Shown piece after piece: positions 1 through 9,216 of a stretch of 30,143 nt of DNA. A program made the translations under genes and the position numbers. The notes beneath the pieces were generated by a model. The model was not told where the DNA came from. It worked only from the letters and a program-made list of their open reading frames with translations, and did no database searches. Positions within the stretch are counted from its first letter, which is position 1. Each line of letters begins with the position of its first letter. The stretch comes from Equivita sp045641605 (GTDB lineage: Bacteria > Actinomycetota > Coriobacteriia > Coriobacteriales > Eggerthellaceae): the NCBI GenBank assembly GCA_045641605.1, contig JAZUHG010000011.1:1-30143 (forward strand), written 5' to 3'.

Positions 1-62
1 GTTAAATTATCAACGGCAACTTTATCGCCATACTTTTTAGTTAGTTTATCAATTTTTAACAT
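1..62 (-). CDS. ABC transporter ATP-binding protein, N-terminal fragment (runs off window)
   Basis: Only the first 20 codons are present. They read MLKIDKLTKKYGDKVAVDNL, the usual opening of an ABC ATPase, where the first beta strand and the aromatic A-loop tyrosine precede the Walker A motif. The ATG at 60-62 has a good Shine-Dalgarno (AAGGAG, 4 nt spacing). It lies 29 nt after the stop of the upstream PF06541-like membrane gene on the same strand, so the two are probably co-transcribed and the ATPase may energise that membrane protein. Walker motifs lie outside the window, so the subfamily cannot be given. Confidence 0.7.
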   Translation of the reverse strand, partial: MLKIDKLTKKYGDKVAVDNL

Positions 63-91
63 TGCACTCCTTTTTGCTCCGTCCCCGTAAG

Positions 92-1192
92 TTAACTGTT
101 CATGGCTTCCTTGACTTCGTTATTGGACAAAAAGCCAGCAAAATCATTTATGTAATAAAAGACCATCAAAATAGAGAAAAATACAACAATTGCGACAAAC
201 AAAATATTAGCACCGTCCTTAGGAAGCTTCGCAATTGCACCCTTAACTAGTGGATAAACAACATAAGTCATAATTGTTGCAGCAAGACCGAAGCCCAGGC
301 TATTCTGCAAGCAAACCTGACCCATAAAATTGCATCACATGGTTCTATAATCTCATAAAGCATAATCTGCATTTGTGGCAAGCCCCATAATAAGCTCCAT
401 TAAGCTACAAACAATAGCTGAAATTACGAAAACTATAATTACATTGACAAAAGGTACTTTGATTTTTTTCTCAAGCCAATTTTTAAGAGGATAAAATATC
501 AAAGCACAAGCAACACCTCCAAAACCATAGATTGGAAATGGGAAAAGCCAATCACTTCAAATCTGGCTGTTAGGATCATAAATTCCAGGAAGCCAACCCA
601 TCCTTACCGGAAAACAATATGCTGCTTCCATCCAATGCCCAACGATGCTAAATACACAAAAAATAATGATTAAGTCACGCCAAAAAGCTCAAGTTTTAGG
701 TTGGTAATAGTTGCGCTGAAGTTTAAATTCCTTACTTTCCGGCTCAACTATAAATGGCTCTGTCAAAAGATACTTGCATCTTTTAGACTTAAAGAAATAC
801 AAAAGAATTAAGCCATCGCCAATTACATCTGTAACAAGAGTTAAGTAATCTCCAGATTGTAAAGCAAGCGTTAAAGTAACAACTCAGTCAAACAAACTCA
901 GTACAAGTACAACATATTTCGTGTCTTTTTTACGCTTTCATATCATTCAGAAAACAACGGCATAAGCAATGCAATCAACAATTGCATTAAAGGTCATCGC
1001 ATTCAAAACAAATTGCTCTTTCGTGATAAAAAAGCAGCAAAACAGCAATAAAAATGGCACCATACCATAAGCAATCATAAGGACCCGTAAAAAGCCTAGC
1101 TTTTTTGGATTTTGAAATTTTTTAGGAATTGGGTTACCGTCTAAGTCATTTTTGATCAATTTAACTTCTTTTTTGGTCTTCTTTTTTGACAT
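92..1192 (-). CDS. PF06541-like (CmpB / putative ABC-transporter type IV) membrane protein; 7 in-frame UGA = Trp
   Basis: Continuous 366-codon frame only if TGA is Trp (TGA at 947, 938, 884, 689, 557, 353, 335); ends with TAA. A Lys-rich cytoplasmic N-terminus of about 35 residues is followed by roughly nine hydrophobic segments. The C-terminal half resembles PF06541: an early membrane helix with VGHWMEAAYCF, then PFPIYGFGGV, and later LWDYR followed by a helix ending near YPLV. In that family the pattern is a GxxxE helix, a PIYGFG motif and a WD(Y) motif. The N-terminal 150 residues are an extension I do not recognise. The start has AAGGGG with 6 nt spacing. An ABC ATPase gene follows 29 nt downstream. 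Transport substrate is unknown; the family assignment is from motif memory. Confidence 0.75.
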
Positions 1193-1227
1193 TTAAGTCC
1201 CCTTTTTTAATTGAAATTATGACCTCC

Positions 1228-1239
1228 ATATTATAATAT
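1228..1239. promoter_or_regulatory. palindromic AT-rich -10 region shared by divergent genes
   Basis: ATATTATAATAT is a perfect 12-bp palindrome between the divergent starts at 1192 (minus) and 1246 (plus). It offers a TATAAT hexamer to both strands (1232-1237 plus, 1230-1235 minus). On the plus strand TTGAAA at 1211-1216 lies 17 nt from TAATAT at 1234-1239, which would start transcription at or next to the A of the ATG at 1246. On the minus strand the leader would be about 30 nt with a Shine-Dalgarno; I see no good minus-strand -35. Confidence 0.5.
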
Positions 1240-1245
1240 AGAAAC

Positions 1246-1854
1246 ATGATTAAAGAGTTCAAAAAACATTGAAAAAAGACTTTTACTCTTCCTGGAATAT
1301 CAGATCTTATAGTTTATTTTTGCGCCTTTAGTATCCTAGGGCACTTACTTGAATATCCATATGTAATGATTGGCGACTATTTCTTCGGAGTGATTCCAGA
1401 TGATTTTGGTGTATGAGGATATCCCTTCGAACCTTTCTTTGTTTATGGTGTTGTTGTATGCTTTATAAATATTTTTATTGTTCCCATTTGGCAGTATGTT
1501 AGAACGAAGTTTAAGAATATTGCTGCATCGTGTTTTAGCATGTATGTGATTGGTGTAGTGATTGCCGCAGCTTTTGAAACTGGGATGGGTCTGATTTTTA
1601 ACCAGCCTGTAGATGGAGTCTACCCCATGTGAGACAACTCTCAAATGCCAGGTAACATTCTAAATCAAGGTTGAATTGTAAATGACCTGTTATACGGCAT
1701 AATAATTGTTTTATATGTTTGACTTATCTATCCACTTATTCAACACAAAGGCCTAAACAAACTTTCATATAAAGGAAAAATTATTAACGCTGCAATAGTG
1801 CTGGGGATTTTCCTTATAAATATCTTCATTACATACGGAATCTTTCACGAATAA
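1246..1854 (+). CDS. second PF06541-like membrane protein; 5 in-frame UGA = Trp
   Basis: This gene is invisible with the standard code but gives a clean 202-residue protein when TGA is Trp (TGA at 1270, 1414, 1630, 1672, 1720) and ends in TAA. The N-terminus is basic (MIKEFKKHWKK), followed by about five membrane segments. It has the same ordered signature as the 92-1192 product: SILGHLLEYPY, a PF(E/F)-VYG segment, then MWDNS and a helix ending LIYPLI. It is a shorter paralogue without the N-terminal extension. There is no Shine-Dalgarno; a -10-like hexamer lies 6-8 nt before the ATG, so the mRNA is probably leaderless. A 65-residue membrane peptide gene follows 30 nt downstream. Confidence 0.75.
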
Positions 1855-1884
1855 TATATAATTATTACTAGATTGGAGGCAATC

Positions 1885-2082
1885 ATGAGTACAATAAATA
1901 TAGTAATGGCAGTTTGTATTGCCGCAGTAGTGACAATCATTTCTTTTATTCAATTAAAAAAGAAAGATGAATACTCTACAGGTAAGCTAATTTTAATAAC
2001 CGCAATCACATTTGTTTTATGTACTGCCGCATGCATTGGAGTCGAAATGCTAATGTCTAACATTAACTTCTTCGGCAACTAA
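1885..2082 (+). CDS. small two-helix membrane protein, unknown
   Basis: A 65-residue protein starting at ATG 1885 behind a strong Shine-Dalgarno (GGAGG, 5 nt spacing). It has two hydrophobic helices: residues about 4-23 (NIVMAVCIAAVVTIISF) and about 37-56 (KLILITAITFVLCTAACIGV), joined by a charged KKKDEYSTGK loop. No in-frame TGA. It follows the PF06541-like gene by 30 nt and probably shares its transcript. Its stop lies 6 nt from the stop of the convergent 729-residue membrane gene. I recognise no family; it could be an accessory subunit of the neighbouring membrane protein. Confidence 0.65.
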   Translation: MSTINIVMAVCIAAVVTIISFIQLKKKDEYSTGKLILITAITFVLCTAACIGVEMLMSNINFFGN

Positions 2083-2088
2083 TTAAAT

Positions 2089-4278
2089 TTAACTTCAGAA
2101 TAATACAGATTTGATAATGTCGACGTATGCTCAATCGTAGACGTCACCATATCAACCAGTCTCAACAACAAAACAAATTAATAGACTATATAAAACGCTG
2201 ACGCCAACAAGTGCCAGTGTAACTCCACTTACTAAGCTCATATATTTTTTAGGCCATAATGAGACCTTTTCGTTGGCAATAAATGCAAGCAAAACCGCAG
2301 CTAATAAGAACATAAAACTAAAGTCTGCATAATAACGCTGCAAAATTCCAGCCATTTGAGCATCTAAAATAGCTACCAGAACAGCCACAACAATAAGAAC
2401 AATTACAACACCCATGATCGTCTTAGTTTGCCTGTCTCTCTTCCTTGCACGAAGCAAAGGTGCCGAGAAAAACAATACCCATAAAACAGGAAGACAGACC
2501 AAAATGCCTCCGAATGTAACTTCTTTAATTGTTTGACCAAGATAAGTTGTCTCAAAAATAACTGGATTTATGAATGGAAAAACACCTGTTACATTTGGAG
2601 GTTGAATAAAGAAGGCAAACAAAGCCGGCAAAACGCGCGCAATTTGCATACCCCTCTGAGTCATATCATTCATAGTTAGGTTGTAGTTAGCACCAAAGTT
2701 AGTAACACTTCCAAAACGCGCATAGTTGTACCACATAAGCCCTAGGCCAACAACAATAAATGGTGCGATGAAACAAACAAACTCAATCAATCCCTTTTTG
2801 GTCCGAAGACCCGTAACACTCGCATTTTTGATAAAATGCCTTCAGAAAAGCGGGACAGCAACAACTGCAATCAGCATAATTTGTGGCCTGCAACCAGCAA
2901 TTAGAGCCATGCAAGTACTTCCAGCAATAAATCAACCAAATGGTTTGTCCGAAGTTCTTCCCCGCATCCAGAAATACAAAGCTCAAACGGCGAAGGCTAC
3001 GCCACACGCCAATGGCAATGAATAAAATGTTGGGAACTTACACAAATATAAAACGCCACTGCACATCACAAGTGGAATTTGCAACAATAGATATAAGCCT
3101 AAACTTACACGTTTAAAGTGATACCTTGCAAATCTGTCAAGCAAAACACTAATTCCAATAATAAACAAAATTGTCATTATCAAAACGCCAATGGCAGTTG
3201 GAAAATTTGAGCCTGCCAATAGATAAAACGGCAAATAGAACAACAAAACAGGAACAACACCAAAATAAACATAATAATGACCATCGTAATAAGCAACATC
3301 AAAGAGGTATTTCTGACCAGTTTGTTTTTCCATCTCATCGCGGCTTCCCTTATCATAAGGGTCGCCCATAGTCTTTAAATACTCAGGTGGATCTTCGTTA
3401 AGATATAACTTACCTTGCGTGAAAGACTTCGCTAGCTCAGCATATTGTTGAGCATTGTCGCCAGCGACTTCGAAAGTATTAACTGGATGAACACCGTCTC
3501 AATCACCATAGTTATATGTAGAAGTTGCAAGTCCAACCAAGTTTGAGCCCATCAATAAATATGCACTTAACAAAATAGATTGAACTGCAACAGTTAGACA
3601 AATTACAACGCGAGAATACAAAGGCCTGTCTACAAGTTTTATTTTATAAATGCTGGAGCGAGGCCTAAACAAATACAACAAATACAAAAGTGCAAAAACG
3701 GCCAAGAAACGCCAAATTACAAAATCGAAAGGATAATGTGAGTTAATAATTACCGAATCGATATAAAGAGGATAGTTTAAGTCTTCGCCAGTGATTTGAA
3801 ATTTAATATCCTTTACCTTACCTGTTGGATGAACAGTAAAATACTGGCTTCGCTTACTATTGGTTGACATTGTTATTTCAGGAATGCCAACAGAATATTC
3901 TGTCGACTCAAAATATGTCGAGTGACCGCTATCGGTAAAGTTTATCTTTACATTAAACAGCTGAGCACCTTGATTTTTATTCATCTTAAGGTGAATATTA
4001 GAAACTTCTTGATTAATATCTTTAATTTCAAAAGTATTTTGATTACTCGACACAACATAACGGCCATCTGGAGTTTGTTGCAAGTTCATTTTTTGACTAA
4101 TATCAACTGGCTTGTTAAAAGCGCTTGTTATGGTTCTAAAGTTAAAGACCACAAGCTCTAAAAGTGCAGCTATACCAAGCAAAACAAGCAAACAAATTAA
4201 AACATGCTTTATACGAGCGCGCCTAGGTTGTATATGCTTTTTAAAAGCGTATTTAATTGTTGTAATTAAACTTGGCAT
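2089..4278 (-). CDS. large polytopic membrane protein, possible GT-C-type glycosyltransferase; 7 in-frame UGA = Trp
   Basis: A single 729-residue frame if TGA is Trp (TGA at 3499, 2983, 2932, 2842, 2152, 2131, 2095), closed by TAA. Residues about 1-25 are basic and cytoplasmic, then one helix (about 26-44). An extracytoplasmic beta-rich domain of about 130 residues follows, then ten or more hydrophobic helices. Motifs include YNYARFGS with a following NLT, and RYYADFSFMFLL near the C-terminus. These recur in uncharacterised membrane proteins I associate with cell-surface polysaccharide loci. The fold resembles GT-C or mannosyltransferase-like proteins, but I see no diagnostic catalytic motif. 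It follows adk by 9 nt with GAGG before the ATG, and the operon opens with a GT2-like gene, which supports a surface glycan role. Confidence 0.7.
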
Positions 4279-4287
4279 GAAACCTCG

Positions 4288-4938
4288 TTAGCAAACCAAC
4301 TTTTGAAGATTTTCGAATACTTCTTGTGGCGAAGACGCGGACCCATCAACCTTTTCCAGTTTATTTTGTTGCGAGTAATAATCAATTAAGGGAGCTGTCT
4401 TTTGCTCATAAACTTCAATGCGGTTTTTGACTGTAGCTTCGTTGTCATCATCACGTTGATACATCTCTCCACCGCAATCGGGACAAACATAGTTAGCCGC
4501 ATCTTCGGCACTAAAACCAAGAACAGAACCTATATGCCCGCAATCTTTACACATACGTCTACTACAAATCCTGTTAATAATCACATCATTTGGAGTATCA
4601 ATCAAAATTGCTTTATCAATTTGAGTGTTTAAGTCACTAAGCATTTCATCCAGGGCCTTCGCCTGCTCTACTGTACGTGGAAAGCCATCCAAAATTAAGC
4701 CGTTTGAAATGTCCGAAGTACTGAACTTATCTTTCATGATTCCAACAATAACTTCATCTGGAACCAAGTCGCCAGCATCCATATAAGATTTAGCCTTTAG
4801 TCCACTTTCGGTTTTATTAGCAACTGCATCGCGAAGGAGGTCTCCTGTAGAAATATGGAGCATTCCAAATTTCTCAATGAGAAACTCGCTTTGAGTTCCT
4901 TTTCCTGCACCGGGACCGCCTAGTAGAACAATATTCAT
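4288..4938 (-). CDS. adk: adenylate kinase
   Basis: Catalyses ATP + AMP = 2 ADP in the cytosol. The 216-residue length is typical of the long-LID bacterial form. P-loop GGPGAGKGTQ lies at residues 7-16; the AMP-site helix has STGDLLRDAV, and LDGFPRT is present. The LID carries a four-cysteine zinc site (RMCKDCG and YVCPDCGG), usual in Gram-positive and actinobacterial enzymes. The start ATG at 4938 has GAGG with 5-6 nt spacing. It sits 11 nt after the GT2-like gene and 9 nt before the membrane protein gene. This is unusual because adk is more often between secY and map in the ribosomal operon. No in-frame TGA. Confidence 0.97.
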   Translation of the reverse strand: MNIVLLGGPGAGKGTQSEFLIEKFGMLHISTGDLLRDAVANKTESGLKAKSYMDAGDLVPDEVIVGIMKDKFSTSDISNGLILDGFPRTVEQAKALDEMLSDLNTQIDKAILIDTPNDVIINRICSRRMCKDCGHIGSVLGFSAEDAANYVCPDCGGEMYQRDDDNEATVKNRIEVYEQKTAPLIDYYSQQNKLEKVDGSASSPQEVFENLQKLVC

Positions 4939-4949
4939 AATTACCTCAC

Positions 4950-6284
4950 TTAATCTGCGATGTTTAGATGAATCTCGCCAGTTTGACCGGCATCAACACT
5001 AGATTTTTTGACAGAAGATTCACGAGACATTGCAGCCTTTGCTGCTTCTAGATCATTTTCGGCTTGCATTTCTTTTCATGCAGCACGACGTCTATTATGC
5101 CCAGCAGATTCTAACTGCTCTTGCAAATCTTTATCGCCAGCAATAAGCTCCATAAATTGTGGCCAAACACGTTGGAATTCAAAATAATTCTTGCAATTAC
5201 GTTGAGCAAAAATATTTGCCTCACCTGTTGCAGCTTTTGCAGCAGCGCGATATTCTTTCTTGTCTGGACGACCAAAGCTTCGAAGCCTTGCAGTTAATTT
5301 AATCCTGCGTTCAATATCTGAATCCAAGAAAATACCAGGGTATGGCTTTAAATCTTGAGCACGAAGTTGAAGCAAGTCAATTTGTGTCCTTGAATATTCA
5401 AGCTTGCGATACTCATAAAGCCACCTGTAAATATCTTGACGGAAGCGTACGCCTTCGCTAGGAATTTTTGGAGGCAAGTGCTTAACTTCCAATTGATTAT
5501 CAAACCAAATATCCCCACCATACATACGCAAATTTAGCATGTAATCAAGGTCTTCGCCACGAGCAACCCAAGGATCGAAGGCTAGGCGGGTAAATGCTTG
5601 CTTGTGCAAAACCATAATTCCACCACAAACATGGCTTGAACGAGAAAGACGTGGGCCTTTCATTGCTTTGTTAATCCAAGCGTTAAATGCACGTCCCTTT
5701 TGCCAAAATCTGTCATATCAATTTGACTTATGACGGCTTGTATAATTTCCAAATCTATTGAGGTAGTACCCAGTTTTTGCAATAATAGGTACTCCAGATT
5801 TTGTAAGTTTACCAAGACCATAAACAGCCTTGCTCATAAAGTCTTTGTCATCTACAACTTCGTCGTCATCCAAAAAGATAACCGAATCAAAGCCAAAAAT
5901 CTGAGCGATGGAAAGACCAACGTTTCGAATTGCGCCATAACTTGTAAGGGCAATTTCTTTATTAACGTTTGGAACACCAAGCTCGCCAGCACGTTTATGA
6001 ATAACATTTAGCTCGTCAGCACCAATAATCATGGTGTTAAATTCTGTATATTGCATAGCCAAACGCTCAATTTTGATAGCGGCAGGCTCTGTAATGGTGT
6101 TTTCGGAGACAACAAGAATAACAACATGACTAACATTGTCAACCTTACGAAGTGAATCTAAAAGACGAGGGAGCTCACCAGTTTGGCTCATTGGTGTAGC
6201 ATGATCATAAGTTGTAAGTACGCTATCACCTTGCTTTTTATTTCTGCTCGAAATTATTACTGGTACGATAACTAATGGGTTCAT
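4950..6284 (-). CDS. GT2-like (GT-A fold) glycosyltransferase; 2 in-frame UGA = Trp
   Basis: A 444-residue frame with TGA at 5718 and 5076 read as Trp. The N-terminus (PLVIVPVIISSRN) fits the first strand of a nucleotide-sugar-binding fold. The acidic metal motif FLDDDEVVDD lies near residues 136-145, preceded by GAIRNVGLSIAQ as in family 2 enzymes. Further on, GEDLDYMLNLRMYGG resembles the ED acceptor-site motif. The last 120 residues are charged and helical and look like an accessory tail. The start has AAGGAG with 5 nt spacing. It is the first gene of an operon with adk and a large membrane protein. Donor and acceptor cannot be inferred. Confidence 0.75.
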
Positions 6285-6304
6285 TTAAACTCCTTTTTTT
6301 GTAT

Positions 6305-6333
6305 ATTTTATCGTAAATAAGGCCTTTTGTAAA
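6305..6333 (-). promoter_or_regulatory. promoter of the GT2-adk-membrane protein operon
   Basis: On the minus strand TTTACA (6328-6333) and TAAAAT (6305-6310) are separated by 17 nt, a good sigma-A-type match, immediately upstream of the Shine-Dalgarno and ATG of the GT2-like gene and just beyond the DUF1846 stop. Confidence 0.6.
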
Positions 6334-6334
6334 A

Positions 6335-7813
6335 TTATCTATGGTAGAGATTAGTTCTTTCAAACTTAGGTTCACAGCAAACATTTATACCCAATGTCCT
6401 GTATAAATGTTCATCTGCGTTAGATAAAATGACACTAAAGAATGCATCACAGCCTCGAAGCTCACCAATAGCATTAATCATATCTTGAGCTCTTTTGTCA
6501 TTCGCCGAAGTACTGGACAATGCTAGCAACGTTTCATCCGAATGTAATCGGGGGTTTCTACTATGAAAAGCCTTCATTTTAAGTTGGCTGATAGGCTCAA
6601 TAGCATCGTCCTTAATTATTTCAACATCCTCAACATTTGCAACACGCTTTAGCGCGTTAAGCAAAAGCGAAGATGCGCAGCCCAACAGATCTGTTGTTTT
6701 ACCAGTAATAATATCACCATTAGGAAGTGTCAAAGCTCCAGCTGGGGCTCCAGTTTTCTTTTCACGAGCAAGAGCGGCCTGACGAAGCGGCGTCTTGTCT
6801 GGGTCAACACCAACTTGCTTCATTAAAATTTTAACAGCTGCAACTTGTTCCTTCGCATTACCCTTGCGCATATCTTGAACGCAAAGGTTAAAGTAACGAC
6901 GAATAATCTCATTACAAGATGCATTGCAAACAACGCTATTATCAACAATGCATCGGCCAACCATGTTAACACCCATATCAGTTGGCGATTTGTAAGGGCA
7001 CTTGCCCATAATCCTATTCATCATTTCCTGCAAAACAGGAAAACTCTCAATGTCACGGTTATAATTTGTGGCAGTTTTACCATAAGCTTCCAAATGGAAA
7101 GGATCAATGGCGTTTGTGTCTTCAAGGTCAACAGTTGCGGCCTCGTAAGCAATATTTACAGGATGTTTCAACGGTAAATTCCAAACTGGGAATGTTTCAA
7201 ACTTCGCATATCCAGAATGAATACCATTTTTATTATCATGATAAAGCTGGCTCAAACAGGTTGCCATCTTTCCACTTCCTGGACCTGGAGCAGTAATAAC
7301 AACAAGTGGCTTTTTGGTTTCGATGTATTCATTTTTACCGAAGCCATCTTCGCTAACCAAATGATCAATATCATAGGGGTAGCCTTCGATGGTCCTGTGC
7401 TTATAAGTTTTAATGCCCATTTGCTCAAGGTGACCAATATAATCATTTACCTCAAGCTGCTCGGCATATCTGGTAATAACAACACTTCCAACATAAAAAC
7501 CCATATCCTTAAAAATATCAACAAGACGCATAACGTCTTCGGAATATGGAATGTCGATGTCGCTTCGGGTCTTATTTGAAACGATATCAAGAGCATTAAT
7601 TATGACAACAATTTCAACATCTTCTTGAAGCTCTTGAAGCATTTTGATCTTCGCATCTGGCTGAAAACCAGGCAAAACGCGGCTCGCATGATGGTCATCG
7701 AAGAGCTTGCCACCAAACTCCATATAGAGCTTACCGCCAAACTTATCGATGCGTTCACGAATGCTTTTTGCTTGTAATTGGATGTATTTTTCGTTATCGT
7801 ACCCGTTCTTCAT
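6335..7813 (-). CDS. DUF1846 family protein
   Basis: A 492-residue soluble protein matching DUF1846 along its whole length: YMEFGGKLFDDHHASRVLPG near the N-terminus, then VVITRY, a P-loop-like TAPGPGSGKMATCLSQ at about residues 175-190, AKFETFPVWNLPLKHPVN, DPFHLEAYGKTATNYNRDIE and CPYKSPTDMGVN. The family has a solved fold but, as far as I recall, no proven reaction; the GSGK motif suggests nucleotide binding. The first residues match the family start, so ATG 7813 is firm. It has no Shine-Dalgarno and TATAAT lies only 11 nt upstream, so the message is probably nearly leaderless. No in-frame TGA. Confidence 0.92.
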   Translation of the reverse strand: MKNGYDNEKYIQLQAKSIRERIDKFGGKLYMEFGGKLFDDHHASRVLPGFQPDAKIKMLQELQEDVEIVVIINALDIVSNKTRSDIDIPYSEDVMRLVDIFKDMGFYVGSVVITRYAEQLEVNDYIGHLEQMGIKTYKHRTIEGYPYDIDHLVSEDGFGKNEYIETKKPLVVITAPGPGSGKMATCLSQLYHDNKNGIHSGYAKFETFPVWNLPLKHPVNIAYEAATVDLEDTNAIDPFHLEAYGKTATNYNRDIESFPVLQEMMNRIMGKCPYKSPTDMGVNMVGRCIVDNSVVCNASCNEIIRRYFNLCVQDMRKGNAKEQVAAVKILMKQVGVDPDKTPLRQAALAREKKTGAPAGALTLPNGDIITGKTTDLLGCASSLLLNALKRVANVEDVEIIKDDAIEPISQLKMKAFHSRNPRLHSDETLLALSSTSANDKRAQDMINAIGELRGCDAFFSVILSNADEHLYRTLGINVCCEPKFERTNLYHR

Positions 7814-7824
7814 AACGGGATTCC

Positions 7825-7833
7825 ATTATAACA
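7825..7833 (-). promoter_or_regulatory. extended -10 promoter of the DUF1846 gene (near-leaderless)
   Basis: The minus strand reads TGTTATAAT (extended -10, TGn-TATAAT) with 11 nt between the hexamer and the ATG at 7813. Transcription starting 6-7 nt past the hexamer leaves a leader of about 4-5 nt. Confidence 0.6.
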
Positions 7834-7854
7834 TAAAGATACAAAAAGACTTTA

Positions 7855-9207
7855 TTATTTATACTTATCGTATTCGGCGATGCGCTCTGAAAAACGGTTT
7901 TGAATATCACTCCATTTATAGAGCCCATCAGCATTTTTCTCTAAACCATCCAAACTTAGTTGATATTCACATGGTGGAAAGTCAGCAGGCTCTAAACGAT
8001 GACGAAGCTGGTCAACCGAAGCATAAACTAAACTTAAGGACGCAAATTCTTCGCCAGCCGCATTCTTCCATTTCTCAACAACGAGCTTAACACCAATTGG
8101 AGTAAGTTTTGAAATTGCATTTGGAAGTTCATAATCGTTAACCCCCAAAGCAGTTACAACAGATAAAATTGTAGAATCGTGCCCGCAAAGGTATGTAAAC
8201 TTGCGGTTTGGATTATTCATATCCTTCTGCAATTCTTGCAACATAGGATGAGCAGCATTAATTGCAGCAGAGTGAGCTCCAAACAAAACCTTTTCATAAA
8301 CATCGGCAATCTTTCCAATTTGTAGCCATTGGTCATAAGAAAGTTTCTTGCCAAAAGCAGCCTTGGCATCGTCTTCTTCTTCATAATATTGAAGTTTAAA
8401 AGCATCCGAAGCCGTGTTTCCAAGTTTAAGCGAACCTTCACATGTAAGTTCGTCGTCTGCCACAATGTTTATTTTCAAATCATCCAAAGGAAAACTTGTA
8501 ATGTTGTGTTCCTTAGCATAATCAGAATCCTTGAAGTCCAGGGCATACTCAAGAGTCTTAAACTCTTCGGATAAATTCTCGAGGATACCATTTAGGCCTT
8601 TCTCGCCTCCCATAGCTTCAATTTCTTTCATTATTTGAGCTTTTAACTTATCGTTCATATATGTTTGGAATGGCAAAAATAATTTATCTTGCTCGTTTAA
8701 TGCATACTTATGAACAACATCAACATTCCCAATTGGCAACATACCAGACGAAAAGTATTGTGCAGTTGCAATTGTTCGTTGATATGAATTCGTGTAGAAC
8801 AAAGCTTCGTCGCCTTGAGGAATCCAATTTTCCGGAATGTAATTTAAGTTCTCAAGATACTTACGAAAGTACTGGCCCATCATTGTTTCAAGCTCGCCAC
8901 CTTGAAGCGAAAGCTCACTAGATTTTGCAGTCCAATTAAACCATTCGTGAGGAGTAAGCTTGTTAAGCGTAGAACCAGCACCTGTTAGAGGAGATCTAAT
9001 ATTGTGACGGCTCAAAACATCCATATGTTCCAAAGTGTAGCCATCATAAGTTTTCATACCAGTCGGTTGTGACTCAGTTACATAAGATGTATCAACGCCA
9101 TTGGTCCCTTTTTGACTGCAAGCGCAAAAGCTTACACACAAAACAACTAACAAGGAAGCAACAATAGTAATTCCAATATTTGAAATTTTCAAATTAGCTT
9201 TTTTCAT
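7855..9207 (-). CDS. histidine acid phosphatase family lipoprotein (phytase / glucose-1-phosphatase-like)
   Basis: A 450-residue exported phosphomonoesterase of the histidine acid phosphatase (branch 2) family. The N-terminus is basic then hydrophobic (residues 1-29) and ends FCAC, so Cys30 is a likely lipidation site. The catalytic signature RHNIRSP (residues 67-73) carries the phospho-accepting His68. The C-terminal proton-donor motif is CGHDST. A conserved NSYQRTIATAQ segment follows the first motif as in AppA-like enzymes. Likely substrates are phytate or sugar phosphates; which one cannot be told. Strong Shine-Dalgarno AAGGAG, 9 nt downstream of the ABC transporter stop. No in-frame TGA. 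Confidence 0.88.
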   Translation of the reverse strand: MKKANLKISNIGITIVASLLVVLCVSFCACSQKGTNGVDTSYVTESQPTGMKTYDGYTLEHMDVLSRHNIRSPLTGAGSTLNKLTPHEWFNWTAKSSELSLQGGELETMMGQYFRKYLENLNYIPENWIPQGDEALFYTNSYQRTIATAQYFSSGMLPIGNVDVVHKYALNEQDKLFLPFQTYMNDKLKAQIMKEIEAMGGEKGLNGILENLSEEFKTLEYALDFKDSDYAKEHNITSFPLDDLKINIVADDELTCEGSLKLGNTASDAFKLQYYEEEDDAKAAFGKKLSYDQWLQIGKIADVYEKVLFGAHSAAINAAHPMLQELQKDMNNPNRKFTYLCGHDSTILSVVTALGVNDYELPNAISKLTPIGVKLVVEKWKNAAGEEFASLSLVYASVDQLRHRLEPADFPPCEYQLSLDGLEKNADGLYKWSDIQNRFSERIAEYDKYK

Positions 9208-9216
9208 ACTAACTCC

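Noticed and set aside
92..1854. Decayed, gene-poor region with short ORFs at the left edge
   Set aside because: Reading TGA as Trp gives two full-length membrane proteins and explains the whole stretch.
2726..3025. Plus-strand ORF of 99 residues
   Set aside because: Shadow of the 729-residue minus-strand membrane gene, without Shine-Dalgarno or recognisable features.
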